Positions 1 to 9,917 of a DNA stretch of 64,000 nt are shown here, piece after piece. A program made the translations under genes and the position numbers. The number at the start of each line of letters is the position of its first letter. The stretch's first letter is position 1. Below the pieces are notes generated by a model that saw only the letters and a program-made list of their open reading frames with translations, was not told the DNA's origin and searched no databases. The stretch is from NCBI RefSeq assembly GCF_900113665.1, contig NZ_FOQD01000003.1, forward strand, positions 340,497 through 404,496, read 5' to 3'. The DNA comes from Planctomicrobium piriforme. Lineage in GTDB: Bacteria > Planctomycetota > Planctomycetia > Planctomycetales > Planctomycetaceae.

Positions 1-1
1 C

Positions 2-583
2 GAGAAGTTTTCGATTACGAAAATTGAACCCTCCAGCGATCGCGTCGAACTGGAAGCGGTGCCGTACACCGCAGAGGAACTGAAGGAAAAAGACCTGCTG
101 AGCGGCTACCACTTTCTGGGGCGCCTGAAAGGAATTCAGAACCCATCGAGCATTCAGGAGTCGATCACCGTTCACACCGATCTGGCCGACCACCCGAAAT
201 ACGAGTTCCCGATTACCGGCAGCCGCACCGGTGCAGTCACGATCATCGGCCCGACCTGGTTTGCCGGAGGTCCGCTGATCGATCTGGGCACGGTTTCCGC
301 AGAGAAGGGGAAAGAATTTAAGCTGACGTTAATGGTCAACCCCGGTGAAGAAGAGCTGAAATTCACCGACGTCAAAATCAATCCTGGCTTCGTGCAGATG
401 AAGCTGAAGCCTGAACAGACCGGCAAAGAACTCTCACGCGAGCGGTACTCGCTGATCATCACGGTTCCGCCCGGAAGCCCGAAAGGGAACTGGATCGCCT
501 CCAAACCCGGCCAGTTCCTGATCAAGACGAATCACGCGCAGATCCCGGAACTCGACATCAAGCTGCATCTGAACGTCGAGTAA
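2..583 (+). CDS. C-terminal part of a DUF1573-like envelope protein (5' end outside window)
   Basis: The reading frame is open from the first bases of the window to a TAA at 581-583, so the start lies upstream. The 193 visible residues are beta-rich, with repeated Ig-like strands and a late block (LIDLGTVSAEKGKEFKLTLM) followed by a closing strand that ends in 'LNVE'. The same arrangement occurs at the end of the DUF1573-type lipoprotein at 52016-53113 on the other strand. DUF1573 proteins are secreted or surface proteins of unknown role, common in planctomycetes. Membership is inferred from this architecture; no catalytic motif is visible. Confidence 0.6.
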   Translation, partial: EKFSITKIEPSSDRVELEAVPYTAEELKEKDLLSGYHFLGRLKGIQNPSSIQESITVHTDLADHPKYEFPITGSRTGAVTIIGPTWFAGGPLIDLGTVSAEKGKEFKLTLMVNPGEEELKFTDVKINPGFVQMKLKPEQTGKELSRERYSLIITVPPGSPKGNWIASKPGQFLIKTNHAQIPELDIKLHLNVE

Positions 584-589
584 CACCGG

Positions 590-735
590 GAAATCCGAAG
601 CACGAAATTCGAAATTCGAAATTCGAAACAAATTCCAGTGTTCAACTGGTGAAAACTCTCAATAGCTGGACCTTCTTGGTCATTGGCATTTTGAATTTGT
701 TTCGGATTTGGTGCTTCGGATTTCGAATTTGCCCT
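590..735. repeat. dispersed 'GAAATTCGAAA' inverted repeat
   Basis: The left arm is rich in CGAAATTCGAAA-type units. The right arm, about 80 bases on, carries their complements (TTTCGGATTTGG, TTCGGATTTCGAATTT). The unit recurs at 31448-31530. Because it lies between the convergent ends of two genes, it could fold in transcripts from either side. No open reading frame is credible inside it. Confidence 0.6.
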
Positions 736-1714
736 ATGTGGAACTCCAGGAGCGGGTTTCTTCCGGCAGTTTGGTCCGTTCGCGGACGCTGTAGCTGTCG
801 CGCTCGCGGCCGGTGTTGGCGACGATGAGTTCAGCAAGCATCCCGAGCGACAATGCCTGTGCTCCCAGCAGCAACGAGGCCACGGAGTACAGCAGCAGCG
901 GGCGCGAACCAATGGGGGAATGCTTCCAGACATCGACCACGTTCATCATGAACCAGGCGAGTCCCAGGTACGACAGGCCAACCGCGCCGACCCCGAAGAA
1001 GAACAGGCCGATGCCCCCCAGCAAATGGAGCGGGCGCTGGCCGAACGTCGTCAGGAAGGTGACGGTCAACAAGTCGAGGAAGCCTCGCAGGAAGCGTTTG
1101 ATGCCGTATTTTGAATAGCCGAACTGACGGGGCCGATGATGCACCCCCAGTTCAGCGACCTTGAAACCGCGGGCGTGCGCCAGCACCGGAATGAACCGGT
1201 GCAGCTCGCCATAGAGACGCAATTCACGGGCGACCTGAGCGCGGAAAATCTTGATGCCACAGTTGTGGTCGTGCAGCTTCAGCCCGGAGAGCGAGCCGAC
1301 CATCGCGTTGAAGACTTTGCTCGGGTAGACCTTGTGCCAGGGGTCGAGCCGGCGTTCTTTCCAGCCGTTGACGACGTCGTAGCCTTCTTCGAGCTTCGCC
1401 AGAAAACGGGGAATCTCCTGCGGGTCATCCTGCAGGTCGGCGTCCATGGTCATCACCACGTCGCCGCGAATCGCATTGAGTCCGGCGGTGAGGGCCGCGG
1501 CCTTGCCGAAGTTGCGGCGGAAGCGGATGCCGAAGACATGTTCGTCATCTTCGGCGAGTTGTTGAATCAGCTTCCACGAGCCGTCGGTCGAACCGTCATC
1601 GATAAAGACCATTTCCACGTCGAGGGCATGCGACTCCGCCACGGCCCGAATCTGGCGATGCAGTTCGAGCAGGCTTTCCTCTTCATTCAGGACGGGGATG
1701 ACGATCGACAGCAT
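734..1714 (-). CDS. Family 2 glycosyltransferase, polyprenyl-phosphate sugar transferase type
   Basis: This 326-residue protein has an N-terminal GT-A domain. It begins MLSIVIPVLNEEE and has the nucleotide-binding DDGSTDGS at residues 39-46 and the metal-binding DADLQDDP at 91-98. Two hydrophobic segments follow at about 216-255 and 270-298. This is the layout of the DPM1/ArnC/GtrB group, which moves a sugar from a nucleotide donor to a polyprenyl-phosphate carrier at the cytoplasmic membrane face. The sugar cannot be read from sequence. It stands alone, convergent with the gene before it. The region 1715-1992 behind its start holds no convincing gene. Confidence 0.88.
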   Translation of the reverse strand: MLSIVIPVLNEEESLLELHRQIRAVAESHALDVEMVFIDDGSTDGSWKLIQQLAEDDEHVFGIRFRRNFGKAAALTAGLNAIRGDVVMTMDADLQDDPQEIPRFLAKLEEGYDVVNGWKERRLDPWHKVYPSKVFNAMVGSLSGLKLHDHNCGIKIFRAQVARELRLYGELHRFIPVLAHARGFKVAELGVHHRPRQFGYSKYGIKRFLRGFLDLLTVTFLTTFGQRPLHLLGGIGLFFFGVGAVGLSYLGLAWFMMNVVDVWKHSPIGSRPLLLYSVASLLLGAQALSLGMLAELIVANTGRERDSYSVRERTKLPEETRSWSST

Positions 1715-1992
1715 GTTTCGTTTGCTCCGTGCTCACTGCCGCCGATTTTCGCAGGTGACGCCGACCCTTGACTACGCAAAATGCGAGACGAGACAGGGTC
1801 AGGGCGTCAAAACACCAGAGCGAATCGGCGGCGGAATTCCATTCCATCATCGATGAGAACTGCCGGCTACGATAACCGCTGACCGCGAAAATCACCTAGC
1901 CGATTTTCCCGTCGGAAGACCGTTGCCGCGAGCCAGTGGCGGGAATTGCCTGCCAATTCGAACTCCAGGCAGCAGTATCGGTGAATTTCCGT

Positions 1993-3291
1993 TCAGATAC
2001 CGGTAATTTCGCCCAACACCGCCTCGGCGGACGCGAGCGTCTGTTCGATGTTCTCGTCGGTATGTTCCACCCCGACAAAATTGGCCTCGAACTGGCTGCA
2101 GGGGAGATAGATCCCCCGTTCCAGCAGTCCATGGAAATAGCGGGCAAACCGGGCCGTGTCGTTACGGGCCGACACCTGATAGTTGGTGACCGGCTCGGAA
2201 TTGAAGAACAGAGTGAACATGCTGCCGACGTGGGGGACCGTATGAGGAATGCCTTTCACGCGGCAGATTTGGCTGAGCCCCTCGCACAGATTGGCGGTTT
2301 TGCGTTCCAGTTCGGCGTAGGGGTTCGTCTTCTTCAGCGTCTCCAGCGTGGCGATGCCGCAAGCCATCGCCAGTGGGTTCCCCGAGAGCGTGCCGGCCTG
2401 ATAGACCGGTCCGACCGGGGAGACGGTATTCATGATGTCCGCCCGCCCGCCATATGCCCCGACCGGCAGGCCGCCCCCCACGATCTTACCCAGCGTCGTC
2501 ATGTCCGGCGTGACGCCAAAGTGCGCCTGTGCTCCGCCGTACGAGATCCGGAACCCGGTCATGACTTCATCGAAGATCAGCACCGTTCCGTACTGCGTAC
2601 ACAAGTCGCGACAGGCCTGCAGAAACTCCGGCGTGGGAATGACCACCCCCATGTTGCCCACCACCGGTTCCAGAATCAGCGCGGCGAGTTCGTTTCCCCG
2701 CTGCTTGAACGCTGCGGCAAGACCTTCAACATCGTTGTATTCGAGAACCAGCGTGTCACGGGTACAACCGACGGGCACGCCGGGACTGGAAGGAGTTCCC
2801 AGGGTCAGCGCGCCGCTCCCTGCCTGCACCAGCAGGCTGTCGACATGACCGTGGTAACAGCCAGCGAACTTGATGATGACGTCGCGGCCGGTGAATCCTC
2901 GGGCGACGCGGAGAGCGCTCATCGTCGCTTCCGTACCTGAGCTGACCATTCGAACTTTTTCGATTGACGGCACTGCGGCAATCACCAGTTCCGCCAGCAC
3001 CGATTCCGATTCCGTCGGCGCTCCAAAGCTCGTCCCGGTCGCGAGTGCCTGTTGAATCGCGGCAACGACGACCGGATGGCGATGTCCAAGGATGTGCGGG
3101 CCCCACGACCCGACGTAATCGAGATAGCGATTGCCGTCGATATCGAACAGGTATTGCCGTTCCCCACGCGAGATGAAGACGGGGCAACCCCCGACGCCGC
3201 CAAATGCCCGCGCAGGACTGTTAACCCCGCCAGGAATCAACTGCTGTGCCCGCTCAAAAGCAGCTTCGCTACGCGTGTGCTTCAGTTTCAT
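1993..3291 (-). CDS. hemL: Glutamate-1-semialdehyde 2,1-aminomutase
   Basis: PLP-dependent enzyme that converts glutamate-1-semialdehyde to 5-aminolevulinate in the C5 route to tetrapyrroles. From the chosen ATG the product has 432 residues, the usual family length. Visible marks are GGVNSPARAF near the N terminus, the SSGTEATMSA phosphate-binding turn at 117-126, IFDEVMTGFR at 239-248, and TLGKIVGGGLP with the cofactor lysine at K269. An in-frame start 63 bases upstream exists. The internal ATG at 3291 was preferred because it follows a purine-rich GAGAGAAAC and matches the usual start of the family. Its leader contains the CCCTCAA tandem repeat. Confidence 0.97.
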   Translation of the reverse strand: MKLKHTRSEAAFERAQQLIPGGVNSPARAFGGVGGCPVFISRGERQYLFDIDGNRYLDYVGSWGPHILGHRHPVVVAAIQQALATGTSFGAPTESESVLAELVIAAVPSIEKVRMVSSGTEATMSALRVARGFTGRDVIIKFAGCYHGHVDSLLVQAGSGALTLGTPSSPGVPVGCTRDTLVLEYNDVEGLAAAFKQRGNELAALILEPVVGNMGVVIPTPEFLQACRDLCTQYGTVLIFDEVMTGFRISYGGAQAHFGVTPDMTTLGKIVGGGLPVGAYGGRADIMNTVSPVGPVYQAGTLSGNPLAMACGIATLETLKKTNPYAELERKTANLCEGLSQICRVKGIPHTVPHVGSMFTLFFNSEPVTNYQVSARNDTARFARYFHGLLERGIYLPCSQFEANFVGVEHTDENIEQTLASAEAVLGEITGI

Positions 3292-3347
3292 GTTTCTCTC
3301 GTCACGATCATTCCAAGTGATGGTTGATCGTTGGCGACAGAAACCCG

Positions 3348-3993
<646 letters not shown>

Positions 3994-4277
3994 TCGGGCT
4001 CTTTTTCAGATTCTGAAACGGAAGGGACGTGCCGCGACGGCATCCGCCTGACTGACGCAGGCTACTGTAGTGTTCCCGTTTTATCCGGCAAAGTCGGCAG
4101 CATTGAAACCCGGAACTCCCGGAGGCGAGCAGATTGTCGAACCGGACTGATGTGCCGCATCGTTATAACCGAGAGACGGGACAGTCGCGGCGGGTGCGCG
4201 GACAGAATACGACAGTCGGGTCTTTCCTCCGGCAGCCGGAATTCCGTATAACCGCTGTGAGAAACAGTCTACAAGCT

Positions 4278-4321
4278 CCCCTCGCCCCAGTACTCTGGGG
4301 AGAGGGGCCGGGGGTGAGGGG
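4278..4321. repeat. Dispersed REP-like palindrome, copy 1
   Basis: A GC-rich palindromic element: CCCCTCGCCCCAGTACTCTG, then GGGAGAGGGGCCGGGGGTGAGGGG. Near-identical copies lie at 24933-24973, 41519-41549 (short), 50420-50463 (inside a gene) and 51950-51993. It lies in the 471-base gap 3994-4464 between two divergent genes, in which no gene is convincing. Confidence 0.9.
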
Positions 4322-4464
4322 CGAACGGTCCTTTGACTCCACCAAGCGAGAGATTCTCCCGTGCGGATCATTTTTGAAGACCGTTTCTAAGCGCCGGCGA
4401 GATCGGCGACATTCCGAACATTCGAATTACTGCAAAATCGTGCCTGCCTGGGCGGAGCGATTCT

Positions 4465-5277
4465 ATGAAATGGCTGTTGAGTCTGTGTGGCGTGCTGCTG
4501 TGTCTGAGCGAATCGGCATCGGCCCAGGGTCTGATCTGGAGCCTCCCGGCCGACGGCCAATGGGTGCGTTATGAAGGCAAGTATTCGCAGACCGTGCGGC
4601 GGCCGGAATCGACGCAAGGGGATCTCGCGCTCGAATGGCGGCGGATTGTCACCCTGAAGTCGGTTGGCACTGAAGACGCCGAATACCGCACGCAGTCGCA
4701 GCCCTGCCGCTGGATTGAAATCAAAATCGAAACCGGCAAGACCGCGGAAGGGGTGCTGGACGCGGGACCAGGCGGAGTGCAGATGTACAAGCTCCTCGTG
4801 CCGGAAGCGGCCATCAAAGGGGAGATGTTCGAAAAGATTGCGACCGAACGGCAGGTGTTTGTGTCGTTCCTCCCGGTCGTGAAAGGCCTCCGCAAGAGCG
4901 GCGACAATGACGCCGTCGAGATCGAGTCAGGCGTGTTCCAGCTTGCTCCCATCGTTTCGCTGATTGCCCATTACCCCGAGTTCGAGCCCGCCGGCAGCCC
5001 TGAAGCAATCACTGTTCAGGCGGGTGAATTCGAGTCGACGCTGTACAAGGGAACCTTCGTCACCGAGACCCCCACGAGCCGTTCGACCAACACCAGCGAA
5101 GTCTTCCGCTCGCCGGGCATTCCCTTCGGCGTGGTGAAATGGACCGCCAGCATCGTCACGGAAACCAAAGGCTCCGTCGACCTGCGTTCCGACTTCAAGG
5201 AGGCGACGACCATCTCCGAGGACATGCAGGCAGTCGCCACCGGCGACGGAGCAGAATCCGACTTTGTGGATAAGTAA
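4465..5277 (+). CDS. Secreted protein of unknown function
   Basis: A 270-residue protein beginning with a clear signal peptide (MKWLLSLCGVLLCLSESASA, cleavage before QG). The rest is predicted soluble and beta-rich, with no cysteine cluster or catalytic motif that I recognise. Central blocks such as YRTQSQPCRWIEIKIETGK and FRSPGIPFGVVKWTASI suggest a compact domain. It is followed by a repeat region and a convergent pseudouridine synthase gene. Probably a lineage-restricted planctomycete envelope or periplasmic protein; no function is proposed. Confidence 0.8.
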   Translation: MKWLLSLCGVLLCLSESASAQGLIWSLPADGQWVRYEGKYSQTVRRPESTQGDLALEWRRIVTLKSVGTEDAEYRTQSQPCRWIEIKIETGKTAEGVLDAGPGGVQMYKLLVPEAAIKGEMFEKIATERQVFVSFLPVVKGLRKSGDNDAVEIESGVFQLAPIVSLIAHYPEFEPAGSPEAITVQAGEFESTLYKGTFVTETPTSRSTNTSEVFRSPGIPFGVVKWTASIVTETKGSVDLRSDFKEATTISEDMQAVATGDGAESDFVDK

Positions 5278-5314
5278 GCTGCGTGGCCCTCCGGCAGTGG
5301 CTGAGTTTGAGTTT

Positions 5315-5490
5315 CACCACGGAAACACGAAGACACGGAGAAGAAGAAACCACGAAAGAAACGAAACACACGAAAAAGACTCTTCGAATTGCCCTGTCGT
5401 CCGTCAGGTGGCAGATCAGCGGGTAAAGTGCCGACATCAATTCCTTTCGTGTCTTTCGTTTCTTTCGTGGTTTATCTTTTTGCTTTTTCC
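5315..5490. repeat. Dispersed 'CACGAAAGAAACGAAA' inverted repeat
   Basis: The left arm (ACCACGAAAGAAACGAAACA and neighbours) and right arm (TTTCGTGTCTTTCGTTTCTT onward) are near complements separated by about 80 bases. The same family recurs at 53146-53262. The right arm overlaps the 3' end of the RluA-type gene, where it encodes the lysine-rich tail. Confidence 0.75.
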
Positions 5491-6476
5491 GAGTCGCCAG
5501 TTCTCAGAACTCGCAGAGTTTCCTGAAAATCCTCCGGGGGCGGGGCGCTGACTTCCAGCCAGGCGCCGCTCACTGGATGGGCCAGTTCCAGTTTCAGGGC
5601 ATGGAGCGCGTGCCGTCGGATGGGCAGGCCGGTCTCCACTTCGCGCGATGTCTCGGCATCGATGTCGGCGTGAAACGGCTTGAAGCGCCCCTGAGTTTCG
5701 TAGAACTCGTCCCCCACGAGCGGGTGACCGAGCGCGGCGAAGTGGACCCGAATCTGGTGATTGCGGCCTGTCCGCGGTTTGGCCAGCACCAGAGTGTGGT
5801 TCTCAAACCGCTCGACCACTTCGTAATAGGTGCGAGCCGGTTTGCGGTCGACGGCATCAGCGCGGCAGGACATCAGCACATGCCGTCCGCTACGGGCACG
5901 GCCAATCGCCCAATCGAGGGAACCGGAATCCACTTCGACCCGGCCTTCGACCAGCGCCAGATAGGTCTTTGCGACACGAGAGGCTTCGAAGGACGCCGAA
6001 AGTGCCGCATGGGCATCGTGAGTGATGGCAACGGCGATGGCGCCGCTCGTCTGGCGGTCCAGGCGATGCACGATGCCTGGCCGTAACAAGCCGCGGATGG
6101 GGCTCCGCTCATCCAGCAGTCGCTGCAGCACATTGGCGAGTGTGCCCGACTGATCCTCGCCGACAGGATGCACAATGACGCCTGCCGGTTTATTGACCAC
6201 CATCATCCAGGGGTCTTCGTACAGCACTTCCAGGTCGAGCGGGGCAGGGTCGAGGAGCTTGTCTGGGGGTTCAAGGAGTCGAACGCAAATGCGCTGGCCG
6301 GAAAAGACCCGATCGGTCTGCTCGGCAGGGGCATTGTTGATCGTTGCTCCCCCTTCACGCACGATCCGCTGCAAGCGCCAGGAGCTGTAATTCCGCAGAT
6401 GCCGGATGAGAAACGAGTCGATGCGAATGCCGCTCGCGTCCGGCTCCACGACGAACTCGAATATCGGCGAGGGCAT
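5472..6476 (-). CDS. RluA-family pseudouridine synthase
   Basis: Converts uridines to pseudouridine in 23S rRNA or a related RNA. An N-terminal S4 RNA-binding domain (about residues 10-80) is followed by the catalytic domain with VVNKPAGVIVHP and the signature HRLDRQTSG, which holds the catalytic Asp. KPRTGRNHQIRVH near the C terminus is also typical. A GTG at 6485 is an alternative start; ATG at 6476 was chosen. The target position (RluD-like or other) cannot be settled by eye. The end of the gene runs into a dispersed repeat, which may have altered the last residues. Confidence 0.92.
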   Translation of the reverse strand: MPSPIFEFVVEPDASGIRIDSFLIRHLRNYSSWRLQRIVREGGATINNAPAEQTDRVFSGQRICVRLLEPPDKLLDPAPLDLEVLYEDPWMMVVNKPAGVIVHPVGEDQSGTLANVLQRLLDERSPIRGLLRPGIVHRLDRQTSGAIAVAITHDAHAALSASFEASRVAKTYLALVEGRVEVDSGSLDWAIGRARSGRHVLMSCRADAVDRKPARTYYEVVERFENHTLVLAKPRTGRNHQIRVHFAALGHPLVGDEFYETQGRFKPFHADIDAETSREVETGLPIRRHALHALKLELAHPVSGAWLEVSAPPPEDFQETLRVLRTGDSEKAKR

Positions 6477-6617
6477 CAAACGCACGCTTCAGTTTCAACG
6501 TAAGCCAGATTCGAACAGCGCCGGGGGTGGAAGAGGGCGATTCTGGCCTGGAACAGAACCAGCAGATACTATCGGCATCGCGGACCGCCACGCCAGCTTG
6601 GAAGAGAAGACTCCCAC

Positions 6618-7535
6618 ATGCCCAGAACTGCGTCCTTCGCCGCCTGTACCACTGCTTTGTTGTTGCTGTGGATTACGGTCGGCCCATTCGCGCTGGCTCA
6701 GAAGACCGACGTCCCGCAGGTCGCGCAGCCGATCCCTGAGAGTACTATTCACAATCTGCACCGCCTCGGTCCGAATCTGTATTCCGGCGCAGGTCCGGAA
6801 ACGGAGGTTGACTTTGATGCTCTCAAGAAACTGGGCGTCGTCACGATCATCAGCGTCGATGGCGCTGTCCCAAATGTCGAAGCCGCACGCTCGCGGGGGA
6901 TGCGGTACGTCCATATTCCGATTCAATATCGGGGCGTTCCCATCGATGCACAGCGGGCCTTGGTGGCCGCAGTGCGCAGCAGCGAAGGGCCGGTGTTTGT
7001 GCATTGCCATCACGGGCTCCATCGAGGCCCGGCCGCGGCGGCGGTGTGTGCGATCTCGACAAATCTGTTGACGAACGCCCAGGCGGTCGCCTTTCTCAAA
7101 CAAGCCGGAACCGGCTCCCAGTATCAAGGCCTGTACGGCGACGTCGCCGGCTTCCGTATGCTGACGCCCGACGAAGAGAAGTCGCTCCCGCCAGTCGTGT
7201 TGAAGGAGTCCGTCGAGATCGGCTCGCTGGCTGATGCGATGGTGCGGATCGACGCATTGTCGGACGAACTTCAAGCCCGACTCAAAGCCATAGACTCAAA
7301 AGCTGTACCGACCACCCCACCGGCCTGGCAGGATGAAGCCACGCAACTGCACGAAGAACTTCAAGAGGCGGCGCGTCTGCTTACCGGCAATGCCGATCTC
7401 AAACAGAAACTGCAAACCTCAGCCGACGTGAGTCTGCAGTTGTCAAAGTCGGCCGCACCTGTCACCGCGGCACACCTGTTCGCGACGCTGAAAGGCCAAT
7501 GCAAAAACTGCCACGCCGAATACCGAGACAAATGA
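6618..7535 (+). CDS. Secreted Cys-based phosphatase domain fused to a cytochrome c'-like heme-binding tail
   Basis: A 305-residue protein with a signal peptide at 1-28 (cleavage near ALAQ). Residues about 40-175 form a dual-specificity/DSP-like phosphatase domain containing the P-loop signature HC130-HHGLH-R136, the C-x5-R motif. Residues about 205-305 are helical and end in LKGQC295KNC298H299AEYR. This CxxCH placed close to the C terminus with a following Y-R is the pattern of cytochrome c'/c556-type four-helix bundles. A GAAGAGAAGA stretch precedes the ATG. A periplasmic location fits both the signal peptide and covalent heme attachment. The substrate and the purpose of the fusion are unknown. 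Confidence 0.85.
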   Translation: MPRTASFAACTTALLLLWITVGPFALAQKTDVPQVAQPIPESTIHNLHRLGPNLYSGAGPETEVDFDALKKLGVVTIISVDGAVPNVEAARSRGMRYVHIPIQYRGVPIDAQRALVAAVRSSEGPVFVHCHHGLHRGPAAAAVCAISTNLLTNAQAVAFLKQAGTGSQYQGLYGDVAGFRMLTPDEEKSLPPVVLKESVEIGSLADAMVRIDALSDELQARLKAIDSKAVPTTPPAWQDEATQLHEELQEAARLLTGNADLKQKLQTSADVSLQLSKSAAPVTAAHLFATLKGQCKNCHAEYRDK

Positions 7536-7713
7536 TCTTTGGCAATCACGTTCTTTCCATTTTTCACGGGGTTCAAGCGACTTCAAAAAAGTGTGAAATC
7601 AGCAGCTACGATCCGGCAATGCCGCAACGTATACTCAAACAGTCAAGAAGACGGGGAGAAACCAGCAGACGCCGATCTGCTTCCATCCAATCACCGGAAA
7701 GCCCGCTTCGTCC

Positions 7714-8259
7714 ATGGCCACCAAATCGATTCGCCCCAGCATCGCAGAAACGTCCTATCGATACTTCGACCGGCCGTTGCATCCCGAACTGTTCTCACCC
7801 GCCATCACCGGTCGCGTCCGCACTCAACGGTACGACATGACGTTCGGCATCTGCCAGGGGGGACACTATCTGCAGATGCATTCACACGGCCACGCGATTG
7901 TGGAAGTGACCGCGCCCGAAAGTCAGGTGCTGTCCACTTATGGACTGCAGCAGACCTATTTCTTCAGCGGCCAGGAAGAACTGGTTCTCGAATCGAAAAA
8001 GCCGTTCGGGTATCACTTCGCCGGCCAGGTCGACGCCGTCGATTTCGCCGTCTTCACCCGAGTGCAGATGGAACTGGAGATCGAAGCCTCACGAGCGTTT
8101 CTCTCCTACCAGTTCCCCGCCACTCACCGCCTGCTGCCCGGCCCCTTGAGCCTCGCGCAAGTGGAAGGCAACGACCGCTCCCTGACGGTGAACACGTTCC
8201 ACACGTTCCCCGATGACTTGGCGGTACTGCGAACGCAGACTCTGTTTGAGTTCGCTTGA
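7714..8259 (+). CDS. Conserved hypothetical protein, possibly DUF2617-like
   Basis: A 181-residue soluble protein with no signal peptide or membrane segment. It is rich in aromatic residues and His near the middle (GGHYLQMHSHGHAIVEV) and ends VLRTQTLFEFA. The pattern recalls the DUF2617 family, which is common in planctomycetes and has no known function, but I hold this link loosely. It follows the phosphatase-cytochrome gene by 178 bases in the same direction. The ATG at 7714 lacks an obvious strong ribosome site. Confidence 0.75.
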   Translation: MATKSIRPSIAETSYRYFDRPLHPELFSPAITGRVRTQRYDMTFGICQGGHYLQMHSHGHAIVEVTAPESQVLSTYGLQQTYFFSGQEELVLESKKPFGYHFAGQVDAVDFAVFTRVQMELEIEASRAFLSYQFPATHRLLPGPLSLAQVEGNDRSLTVNTFHTFPDDLAVLRTQTLFEFA

Positions 8260-8339
8260 TTGTCCCGGACGCTCAAACTCCAACCTGAAATAACGGGGTT
8301 CGGTTTTCGGGAAAGCAATGATTCAGCGTCCGGGACAAT
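8259..8339. repeat. Inverted repeat ATTGTCCCGGACGCT / AGCGTCCGGGACAAT
   Basis: Perfect 15-base arms at 8259-8273 and 8325-8339. A partial third unit (TCCGGGACAAT) follows near 8360. It lies just after the stop of the preceding gene and could act as a transcript end. A related AGCGTCCCGGACGCT sits after the anti-sigma gene near 39440. Confidence 0.7.
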
Positions 8340-8420
8340 GGCTGGCAAGCTCCACGGTATCCGGGACAATTCCACCGGCGGCCACTATGATTGGCGGACC
8401 TCTAATTCGCTGATCAGCTC

Positions 8421-9878
8421 ATGACCACCGCCGCACTCCCGACCCAGACCGATCTCGTTTCCCGCCTGCTGGCGGTGCTTGGCGAGGATGCCGTGCTGGC
8501 TTCCGCTGACGAACGACTCGTCTACGAGTGCGACGGGTATGTCGTCGAGAAACGGATGCCCGACGTGGTCGTGTTTCCGGCAAATACCCAGCAGGTGGCC
8601 GAGGTCGTCAAACTCTGCAATGAGTTCCAGGTTCCGTTCGTTCCCCGTGGAGCCGGCACCAGTCTGGCCGGAGGAACTCTGCCTGTCGGGGGCGGCGTGA
8701 TGATCTGTACGACGCGGATGCGGGAGATCCTTGAGATCAATCTGCGCGACCGGTATGCGGTCGTGCAGCCGGGCACGGTGAATGTGCATCTGACGCAGAA
8801 ATTGAAGGGGACCGGTTTTCATTTCGCCCCCGATCCCTCATCGCAGGGAGCCTGTACGATCGGCGGGAACGTCGCCACAAACTCCGGCGGCCCGCATACG
8901 CTGAAATACGGCGTGACGGTGAATCATGTCCTCGGCCTGGAAGTGGTGCTGCCGAGCGGGGAGATCGCGATTCTCGGAGGACCATGCGAGGACTCGCCAG
9001 GTTACGACCTGACGGGTCTGTTCGTTGGCAGCGAGGGAACGTTCGGCATCTGCACGAAAATCTGGGTCCGGCTGACACGCGACCCAGTCGCTTATCGCAC
9101 GATGCTGGGGATCTTCGAAACGGTGTCGCAAGCGACCGAAGCCATCAGCGGCATCATCGGAGCCGGAATCATTCCCGCAGCACTCGAGATGATGGACCAG
9201 GGGATCGTCGGCGCCGTGGAAGCGGCGTTCCACTTCGGGTTTCCGCTCGATGCCGGGGCAGTGCTGCTCATTGAAGTCGATGGACTGGAAGCAGGTCTTG
9301 ATGCGGAGGCCGAGCGGATTGCGTCCATCTGCATGGAACACGGCGCACGGGAAGTTCGCCGGGCAAACTCGCCGCAGGAACGGCAACTGCTCTGGAAATG
9401 CCGCAAGCAGGCCTTCGGCGCGATCGGTCGACTGGCTCCCAGCTTCTGCACGCAGGACGGCGTGGTCCCCCGCACCAAACTACCTGAGATTCTGACCTTC
9501 ATTCAGGAAACCGGAGTCCGGCACGGGCTGCGGATCGTGAATGTGTTCCATGCCGGCGACGGGAACATTCACCCTATTCTGCTGTTCGATGAACGGGACG
9601 CCGATCAGGTGCGACGAGTGATTCTGGCGGGGGACGAAATTCTGACGAAGTGCATCGAACTCGGCGGCAGCGTCACCGGCGAACACGGCATCGGCGTCGA
9701 AAAAATCAGCTTCATGGACAAGCTGTTCACGCCGACCGATCTGGCCGTGATGGCCGATGTCCACCATGTCTTCAATCCCGACGGCCGCTGCAGTCCGCAG
9801 AAAATGTTGCCCACTTCGGCCGGTTGCGGAGCCGAGCACATTCATCGCTCGAAACCGGGACGCCGCGCAGCGCTGTAG
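8421..9878 (+). CDS. FAD-linked oxidase, GlcD-like (2-hydroxyacid dehydrogenase type)
   Basis: A 485-residue flavoprotein of the FAD-binding-4/FAD-oxidase-C class. The PP-loop VPRGAGTSLAGG and the downstream DPSSQGACTIGGNVATNSGG are classic for glycolate oxidase GlcD and D-lactate dehydrogenases. The C-terminal GEHGIGVEK is also conserved. It oxidises a 2-hydroxy acid, probably glycolate or D-lactate, to the keto acid. No glcE or glcF partner is next to it, so its electron acceptor subunit, if any, is elsewhere. The identity of the substrate is not visible from sequence. Confidence 0.9.
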   Translation: MTTAALPTQTDLVSRLLAVLGEDAVLASADERLVYECDGYVVEKRMPDVVVFPANTQQVAEVVKLCNEFQVPFVPRGAGTSLAGGTLPVGGGVMICTTRMREILEINLRDRYAVVQPGTVNVHLTQKLKGTGFHFAPDPSSQGACTIGGNVATNSGGPHTLKYGVTVNHVLGLEVVLPSGEIAILGGPCEDSPGYDLTGLFVGSEGTFGICTKIWVRLTRDPVAYRTMLGIFETVSQATEAISGIIGAGIIPAALEMMDQGIVGAVEAAFHFGFPLDAGAVLLIEVDGLEAGLDAEAERIASICMEHGAREVRRANSPQERQLLWKCRKQAFGAIGRLAPSFCTQDGVVPRTKLPEILTFIQETGVRHGLRIVNVFHAGDGNIHPILLFDERDADQVRRVILAGDEILTKCIELGGSVTGEHGIGVEKISFMDKLFTPTDLAVMADVHHVFNPDGRCSPQKMLPTSAGCGAEHIHRSKPGRRAAL

Positions 9879-9917
9879 ACGCGTGCGACAGAGCAAAGCG
9901 TCAGCGAGTGCATTCCG

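Noticed and set aside
1136..1771. 211-codon frame on the plus strand opposite the glycosyltransferase
   Set aside because: The GT2 signature is on the minus strand; this frame has no motif.
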